Shown: positions 58,912-64,000 of the stretch, one piece after another
Position numbering within the stretch: the first letter of the stretch is position 1
How the letters are laid out: each line of letters starts with the position of its first letter
DNA from: PBB1 sp965229345
Lineage (GTDB): Bacteria; Pseudomonadota; Gammaproteobacteria; Burkholderiales; Burkholderiaceae_C
NCBI GenBank assembly: GCA_965229345.1
Contig: OZ245872.1
Span: forward strand, 2,232,001 to 2,296,000
DNA length: 64,000 nt
Reading direction: 5' to 3'
Program-made: the position numbers and the translations under genes
Notes under the pieces: model-generated
What the model was told of the DNA's origin: nothing
Database searches by the model: none
The model's input: the letters and a program-made list of their open reading frames with translations, nothing else

Positions 58912-60882
58912 ATGAGTGATTCCACGTCCGTGAAGCAGTACCTTCCACCCGCTGAACTGGCCCGCGAGGCGCATGTGTCGGGCATGGCCCAGTACCAGGC
59001 GCTGTGCGCCGAAGCCGAAGCCGACTATGCGGGCTACTGGGCCCGGTTGGCACGCGAGACGGTCATCTGGAAGACACCGTTCACCCGCTCGCTCGACGAC
59101 AGCGAGGCACCGTTCTTCAAGTGGTTCGAAGACGGCACCTTGAACGCCTCCTACAACTGCCTCGACCGGCAGGTCGAAGCCGGCCTGGGCGACAAGGTCG
59201 CGATCATTTTCGAGGCCGACGGCGGTGAGGTCACCCAGGTCTCCTACCGCAACCTGCTGGCGCGGACCTGCCAGCTCGCGAATGCCCTGAAAGCGCGCGG
59301 CATCCAGAAAGGCGACCGCGTCGTCATCTACATGTCGATGAGCGTCGAGGGCGTGATCGCCATGCAAGCCTGTGCGCGCATCGGTGCGACGCACTCGGTG
59401 GTGTTCGGTGGCTTTTCAGCACAGAGCCTGCAGGATCGCATCAAGGACACCGGCGCGGTGCTCGTCATCACGGCCGACGAGCAGTTGCGCGGCGGAAAGT
59501 CGCTGCCGCTCAAGGCCATCGTCGACGAAGCCCTGGATTCGGGCCAGTGCGACACGGTGAAAGACGTGATCGTGTATCGCCGCACGGGCGGCAAGATTGC
59601 CTGGAACCCGCGTGACTTGTGGCTGCACGAGGTGATGGCCGCGCAACCTGCCAGTTGCGAGCCCGAATGGGTGGGTGCCGAGCATCCGCTGTTTCTGCTG
59701 TACACCTCGGGCTCGACCGGCAAACCCAAAGGGGTGCAGCACTCGACGGGCGGCTACCTGCTGCACGCGATGCTGACCACGAAGTGGACCTTCGATCTCA
59801 AGCCGACCGACATCTTCTGGTGCACCGCCGACATCGGCTGGGTCACCGGGCACACCTACATCGCCTACGGCCCGCTGGCGCTTGGAGCAACCCAGATCGT
59901 GTTCGAGGGTGTGCCGACCTATCCCGATGCAGGCCGCTTCTGGCGCATGATCCAGGACCACAAGGTCACGGTTTTCTACACCGCACCCACCGCGATCCGC
60001 TCGCTGATCAAGGCCGCAGAAAGCAACCCTGCAGTGCACCCCGATCGCTACGATCTGGGCAGCTTGCGCATCCTGGGCTCGGTGGGCGAACCCATCAACC
60101 CCGCTGCGTGGGAGTGGTATCACCAGCACATCGGCGGCGGACGTTGCCCGATCGTCGACACCTTCTGGCAGACCGAAACCGGCGGCCACATGATCACGCC
60201 CTTGCCGGGTGCCACGCCGCTGGTCCCAGGCTCATGCACCTTGCCGTTCCCGGGCATCATGGCCGCGATCGTCGACGAAACAGGCAAGGACGTGCCGAAC
60301 GGGCAGGGCGGCATTCTCGTCGTCAAGAAGCCGTGGCCCAGCATGATCCGCACGATCTGGGGTGACCCGAAGCGCTTTGCGAAGAGCTACTACCCGGAAG
60401 ATTTTCAGGGCCGGTACTACCTGGCGGGCGACGGTGCGATCCGCGACGCACAAACCGGCTACTTCACCATCACCGGCCGCATCGATGACGTGCTGAATGT
60501 GTCCGGCCACCGCATGGGCACGATGGAGGTCGAGTCGGCGCTGGTCAGCTGCACCGATCTGGTCGCAGAAGCTGCCGTGGTCGGTCGGCCAGATGACACC
60601 ACCGGTGAGGCGATCTGCGCATTCGTCGTGCTGAAGCGTTCTCGACCGACAGGCGATGAAGCCAAGGCGATCGCGAAACAGCTGCGCGACTGGGTCGGCA
60701 AGGAGATAGGACCGATCGCCAAGCCCAAGGACATTCGGTTTGGCGACAACCTGCCGAAGACGCGTTCCGGCAAGATCATGCGCCGCTTGCTGCGCTCTGT
60801 TGCCAAGGGCGAGGCGGTAACGCAGGACACCAGCACGCTGGAGAACCCAGCGATCCTCGATCAGCTGGGGCAGGCCTACTGA
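58912..60882 (+). CDS. acs: Acetyl-CoA synthetase (AMP-forming)
   Basis: 656 residues, full length. The AMP-forming signature YTSGSTGKPKGVQHSTGGYL (about 263-282), the DTFWQTETGGHMI motif (near 413), the adenylate site YYLAGDGAIRDAQTGYF and the lysine-acetylation site PKTRSGKIMRRLLR (near 613) are all present. It converts acetate, ATP and CoA to acetyl-CoA. AGGAGACAACG precedes the ATG. A terminator follows. Confidence 0.98.
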   Translation: MSDSTSVKQYLPPAELAREAHVSGMAQYQALCAEAEADYAGYWARLARETVIWKTPFTRSLDDSEAPFFKWFEDGTLNASYNCLDRQVEAGLGDKVAIIFEADGGEVTQVSYRNLLARTCQLANALKARGIQKGDRVVIYMSMSVEGVIAMQACARIGATHSVVFGGFSAQSLQDRIKDTGAVLVITADEQLRGGKSLPLKAIVDEALDSGQCDTVKDVIVYRRTGGKIAWNPRDLWLHEVMAAQPASCEPEWVGAEHPLFLLYTSGSTGKPKGVQHSTGGYLLHAMLTTKWTFDLKPTDIFWCTADIGWVTGHTYIAYGPLALGATQIVFEGVPTYPDAGRFWRMIQDHKVTVFYTAPTAIRSLIKAAESNPAVHPDRYDLGSLRILGSVGEPINPAAWEWYHQHIGGGRCPIVDTFWQTETGGHMITPLPGATPLVPGSCTLPFPGIMAAIVDETGKDVPNGQGGILVVKKPWPSMIRTIWGDPKRFAKSYYPEDFQGRYYLAGDGAIRDAQTGYFTITGRIDDVLNVSGHRMGTMEVESALVSCTDLVAEAAVVGRPDDTTGEAICAFVVLKRSRPTGDEAKAIAKQLRDWVGKEIGPIAKPKDIRFGDNLPKTRSGKIMRRLLRSVAKGEAVTQDTSTLENPAILDQLGQAY

Positions 60883-60907
60883 CACCCGATGCCACGACAA
60901 GAAAAGA

Positions 60908-60936
60908 AAAAGCCCCGCATGCGGGGCTTTTCTCTT
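60908..60936. terminator. Bidirectional intrinsic terminator
   Basis: Stem 60908-60918 with 60921-60931 (core GCCCCGC/GCGGGGC), followed by TCTCTTT on the plus strand and preceded by an A-rich tract that serves the minus strand. It lies between convergent acs and the cytochrome gene. Confidence 0.88.
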
Positions 60937-60982
60937 TGTTCCTGCTGGAGGCGACGTTGAGTACGTCGCCTGCCAGCGGCAC

Positions 60983-61285
60983 TCACTTGGTTGCCAGGAT
61001 CCACTCCACCAGCTTCTTGGCTTCGGCCTCGGTCACTTGCGGGTTGGCGGGCATCGGGATGGTGCCCCACACACCGCCGCCGCCCTTGCGCACCTTGGTG
61101 GCCAATGCGGCGACCGCCTTCTTGTCGTCTGCATACTTCGCTGCCACATCCTTGTAGCTTGGGCCGATGCGCTTGGCGTCGATTGCGTGGCAGGCCAGGC
61201 AGCCCTTTTTCTCAGCCAGTTCGGGATTGGCAAACGCCGACGCGCTCATCAGCAGGGTGGAGGTCAGGAGCAGGGCAATTTTCAT
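60983..61285 (-). CDS. Small periplasmic cytochrome c (class I, c8/c551 type)
   Basis: 100 residues from MKIALLLTS. Signal peptide (AFA near 19), CXXCH as CLACH (near 30-34), the Gly/Pro IGPSYKDVAAKY segment, and the distal ligand region VWGTIPMPANPQV (Met near 78) with the C-terminal LVEWILATK helix. It is a typical soluble electron carrier, for example to terminal oxidases or denitrification enzymes; no partner gene is adjacent. Confidence 0.93.
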   Translation of the reverse strand: MKIALLLTSTLLMSASAFANPELAEKKGCLACHAIDAKRIGPSYKDVAAKYADDKKAVAALATKVRKGGGGVWGTIPMPANPQVTEAEAKKLVEWILATK

Positions 61286-61434
61286 GGGGTTCTCTTTGGT
61301 CATGTTGCGCACTAACGGGAGTGCGATGGGCCTCGTTGACAGAGTGTGCTGAGATACATTCGCATTGTGAATTCTAGGGTAGCCGGTGGATTGCCACCTG
61401 CCACCATCGCCCCTGGCAAATCAAGGAGATCGCC

Positions 61435-61683
61435 GTGTACATGGTCGTGTTGGGCGTCTTGCTACTCATCTTGAAACTCGCCGAGTTCGGGCCCGTGGGG
61501 CAGTGGTCGTACTGGGCCGTGCTGTGGCCGTTTGCATTGGCGGTGATCTGGTGGTCTTACGCCGACAGCTCGGGGTGGAACAAGCGGCGCGAGATCGAGA
61601 AGATGGAAGACCGCAAGAAAAAGCGCCGCCAGGACAACCTGGAGGCGCTGGGGATGGATCCGCGCAGCCGGCGCAAGCGCTGA
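61435..61683 (+). CDS. TIGR04438 family small Trp-rich membrane protein
   Basis: 82 residues from GTG 61435, chosen because AAGGAG lies 6-7 bases upstream and relatives start Met-Tyr. Two hydrophobic helices (2-17 and 26-43), Trp-rich (GQWSYWAVLWPFA, VIWWSYADSSGW), then a strongly basic tail (KKKRRQ, RSRRKR). A betaproteobacterial family of unknown role. Confidence 0.88.
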   Translation: MYMVVLGVLLLILKLAEFGPVGQWSYWAVLWPFALAVIWWSYADSSGWNKRREIEKMEDRKKKRRQDNLEALGMDPRSRRKR

Positions 61684-61717
61684 GCGGCTCAGCGCCGGCA
61701 GGCAGAAGCCCGTTAAG

Positions 61718-63400
61718 TCACTCGAACTTGTCTAGCACCGCACCAGAACTTGCGCTCGACGCGTTGCGCGCAAACTTGGCCAGCACGCCGCGGGTGTAGC
61801 GCGGGGCAGGCGGCGTCCAGGCCGCACGGCGACGAGCGATCTCCTCATCGCTGACGTTGAGTTGCAGAGTGAGGGTGTGCGCATCGATCGTGATGGAATC
61901 ACCTTCGTGCACCAGCGCGATCAGACCTCCGGCGTAGGCTTCAGGCGCCACGTGGCCTACCACCATGCCCCAGGTACCGCCCGAGAAGCGCCCATCGGTG
62001 ATCAGGCCGACCGACTCACCGAGACCTTGGCCGATCAAGGCGCCGGTCGGTGCCAGCATCTCCGGCATGCCTGGCGCACCTTTGGGGCCCAGGTAGCGCA
62101 GCACCATCACGTCACCGGCCACGATCTTCTTGGCCATGATCGCCGCCAGCGCGGATTGCTCGTCGTCAAACACCCGCGCCGGCCCGGTGATGACCGGATT
62201 CTTGAGGCCAGTGATCTTGGCAACACAGCCTTCGGGCGACAGGTTGCCCTTCAGGATGGCGAGGTGACCTTCGGCATACATCGGGTTGCCGATCGGGCGT
62301 ATCACGTCTTGGTCGGCACGCGGCACGTCGGGAATGTCGGCCAGGTTCTCGGCCACCGTCTTGCCGGTGATCGTCATGCAGTCGCCATGCAGCAGGCCTG
62401 CTGCCAGCAGCGTTTTCATCACCTGAGGGATGCCGCCGGCGCGGTGCAGGTCGATCGCCAGATAGCGGCCGCTGGGCTTCAGGTCGCACAGCACCGGCAC
62501 CTTGCGGCGCACGCGCTCGAAGTCGTCGATGCTCCATTCGACTTCGGCCGCGTGGGCAATCGCCAGAAAGTGCAGCACGGCGTTGGTCGAGCCCCCGGTG
62601 GCCATGATCACCGCCACGGCGTTCTCGATGCTGCGCCGGGTGACGATGTCGCGCGGCTTCAGATCGGCCTTGACGGCCTCGACCAGCACGCGCGCGGCCT
62701 CCTTGGTGTGCTCGACGATCGGATCTTCGACATTGGCCATCGTCGACGAGAACGGCAGGCTCATGCCCAGCGCCTCGAACGACGAGCTCATCGTGTTGGC
62801 GGTGTACATGCCGCCGCAGGATCCGCTGCCGGGGATGGCGCGACGCTCGATCTGGCAGAAGTCTTCTTCGCTCATGTTGCCGGCACTGAACTGGCCGACC
62901 GCCTCGAACACGCTGACGATGTTCAGGTCCTGGCCCTTGTACTTGCCAGGCAGGATGGTGCCGCCGTACACATAGATGGCCGGCACGTTGGCGCGCAGCA
63001 TGCCCATCATGCCGCCGGGCATGTTCTTGTCGCAGCCGCCCACCACCAGCACGCCGTCCATCCACTGACCACCCACACAGGTCTCGATGCAATCAGAGAT
63101 GACTTCGCGCGACACCAGGCTGTACTTCATGCCTTCGGTGCCCATGGCCATGCCGTCGGAGATGGTCGGTGTGCCGAAGATCTGGGCATTGCCCCCGGCG
63201 GCCTCGATCCCGGCAACAGCTGCATCGGCGAGCTTCTGCAGACCGGAGTTGCACGGCGTGATGGTCGAGTGCCCGTTGGCCACGCCGATCATCGGCTTCT
63301 TGAAGTCACCCGCTTCGTAGCCGAGTGCGTAATACATGGACCGATTCGGCGCACGCGCGACGCCTTCGGTGATGTTCTTGGAGCGGCGATTGGCAGCCAT
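61718..63400 (-). CDS. ilvD: Dihydroxy-acid dehydratase
   Basis: 560 residues from MAANRRSKN, with AGGAGG upstream. IlvD/Edd family motifs: TPCNSGLQKL (near 50), GGCDKNMPGGMMGMLRA (near 119; Cys iron-sulfur ligand), GSGSCGGMYTANTMS (near 192; second Cys ligand) and GLITDGRFSGGTWG (near 470). It converts dihydroxy-acids to keto-acids in valine and isoleucine synthesis. Divergent from a LysR-type gene. Confidence 0.97.
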   Translation of the reverse strand: MAANRRSKNITEGVARAPNRSMYYALGYEAGDFKKPMIGVANGHSTITPCNSGLQKLADAAVAGIEAAGGNAQIFGTPTISDGMAMGTEGMKYSLVSREVISDCIETCVGGQWMDGVLVVGGCDKNMPGGMMGMLRANVPAIYVYGGTILPGKYKGQDLNIVSVFEAVGQFSAGNMSEEDFCQIERRAIPGSGSCGGMYTANTMSSSFEALGMSLPFSSTMANVEDPIVEHTKEAARVLVEAVKADLKPRDIVTRRSIENAVAVIMATGGSTNAVLHFLAIAHAAEVEWSIDDFERVRRKVPVLCDLKPSGRYLAIDLHRAGGIPQVMKTLLAAGLLHGDCMTITGKTVAENLADIPDVPRADQDVIRPIGNPMYAEGHLAILKGNLSPEGCVAKITGLKNPVITGPARVFDDEQSALAAIMAKKIVAGDVMVLRYLGPKGAPGMPEMLAPTGALIGQGLGESVGLITDGRFSGGTWGMVVGHVAPEAYAGGLIALVHEGDSITIDAHTLTLQLNVSDEEIARRRAAWTPPAPRYTRGVLAKFARNASSASSGAVLDKFE

Positions 63401-63475
63401 CGGAGCCTCCTGGCAATGTGAAATGGCAAGTATCGCCACCCGTCGGATCACAGTCCAATATATTGTTGAGTCTGT

Positions 63476-63498
63476 ATTGATCTTCTGAAAGTATCAAT
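63476..63498. promoter_or_regulatory. Likely LysR operator overlapping the regulator's start codon
   Basis: A perfect 6-bp inverted repeat, ATTGAT-N11-ATCAAT, contains the LysR T-N11-A form. It lies between divergent ilvD and the LysR gene and overlaps the LysR ATG (63497), so binding would block its own gene. A 10-base palindrome CAATATATTG at 63456-63465 is nearby. Confidence 0.6.
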
Positions 63499-64000
63499 GA
63501 TCGAGGTTCGAACGTGGCGGCAATTCGTGGTGCTGGCCGAAGAACTGCATTTCGGCCGCGCCGCGCACCGACTCAACATCACACAGCCACCGCTGACGAT
63601 GGCGATCCAGGCGTTGGAACGCAAACTGGGCGTGCCCCTGTTCGAGCGCACGCAACGTTCGGTGGCCCTGGCACCTGCAGGTCGGGCACTGTTGCCCGAA
63701 GTACGGCGGCTGCTGCAGGCTGCCGACGATCTGCCTCGCCAGGCGCAAGCCGCTGCAGCTGGGCTGGCAGGCCGCCTCAGACTGGCCTTTGTGTCGAGCA
63801 TCGCCTACGGCCCACTGCCTGAATGGTTGCGCTCGTTCCGCCACGCCAACCCGGACGTCGCGCTGACGCTTCGCGAGGCGACACTCGATGTCCAGCTCGA
63901 TGCGTTCGCGTCTGGCGACATTGACGCTGGATTCGTGCTGCACGCGCAGGGCGCCGTGCCGCCAGGCCTGCAAGCATGGCGGGCCCTGCGTGAGCCGCTG
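63497..64000 (+). CDS. LysR family transcriptional regulator, 5' part
   Basis: 168 residues before the window end. The N-terminal winged HTH is typical: WRQFVVLAEELHFGRAAHRL (about 7-26), NITQPPLTMAIQALERKLGV (27-46), PLFERTQRSVALAPAGRALL (47-66). The effector domain begins near residue 90 and is cut off. It is divergent from ilvD. It is probably self-regulated (see the operator) and may regulate ilvD, as in related pairs; this is inference. Confidence 0.92.
   Translation, partial: MIEVRTWRQFVVLAEELHFGRAAHRLNITQPPLTMAIQALERKLGVPLFERTQRSVALAPAGRALLPEVRRLLQAADDLPRQAQAAAAGLAGRLRLAFVSSIAYGPLPEWLRSFRHANPDVALTLREATLDVQLDAFASGDIDAGFVLHAQGAVPPGLQAWRALREPL

Noticed and set aside
61718..63451. ilvD start at an upstream codon (63451)
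   Set aside because: The ATG at 63400 has a strong AGGAGG and matches the usual IlvD N-terminus; the extension also runs into the regulatory region.

Overview
The window looks like a high-GC chromosome segment of a betaproteobacterium, most likely in the order Burkholderiales (Leptothrix/Rubrivivax/Ideonella-like). This placement is inferred from the gene order thrS-infC-rpmI-rplT-pheS-pheT-ihfA-merR-tRNA-Pro, from glnA-ntrB-ntrC, from two PEP-CTERM proteins, and from small families typical of the group (Trp-rich TIGR04438, DUF3297, DUF4124, TIGR03862). No insertion sequence, prophage, CRISPR array, rRNA or integrase was seen.

Layout. 1-4.9 kb: the end of an M3 peptidase, a PEP-CTERM protein, a secreted subtilase and a hotdog thioesterase. 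4.9-13.4 kb: an AIM24 protein, an EI24 membrane protein and a MoCF-domain protein, then the nitrogen regulon core (glnA with a sigma-54 promoter and upstream GGTGCG repeats, a DUF4124 protein, ntrB, ntrC) and exonuclease III. 13.6-19.5 kb: a second PEP-CTERM protein, a BrkB/YihY protein, a small membrane-anchored protein and a four-gene Mla/MCE lipid-transport operon. 19.6-33.1 kb: mixed single genes (SYLF, YoaK, cytochrome c, YebC, MFS efflux, DUF3943, a soluble PAS-PAS chemoreceptor, a CBS protein, a flavoprotein, Tex). 33.3-37.8 kb: DUF4331 / Gly-rich lipoprotein / TPR / HupE-UreJ cluster, a possible uncharacterised envelope metal system. 37.8-45.9 kb: the translation cluster. 46-53.5 kb: nitrate/nitrite assimilation (nirB, nirD, nasA, cobA) behind a long leader RNA. 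53.6-64 kb: PBP4-type dacB, a BI-1 protein, class I fumarase, a YqhA protein, acs, a small cytochrome c, ilvD and a divergent LysR gene cut by the window end.

How it fits together. NtrB/NtrC would control glnA through the sigma-54 promoter and probably act on nitrogen assimilation generally. nirBD-nasA reduce nitrate to ammonium, which GlnA assimilates, and cobA supplies the siroheme precursor for NirB. The most notable regulatory find is in the nirB leader: two hairpins with six-base loops, each with A at position 1 and G at position 4, followed by a terminator-like hairpin. That is the form of an ANTAR-protein antitermination target. Both PEP-CTERM genes carry a -24/-12 (sigma-54) motif about 30 bases before the start codon. 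The most interesting uncharacterised gene set is the DUF4331-HupE cluster: predicted signal-peptide cleavage leaves a Ser-Ser-His N-terminus (Cu/Ni-binding form) on one protein and an N-terminal His plus an EF-hand loop on another.
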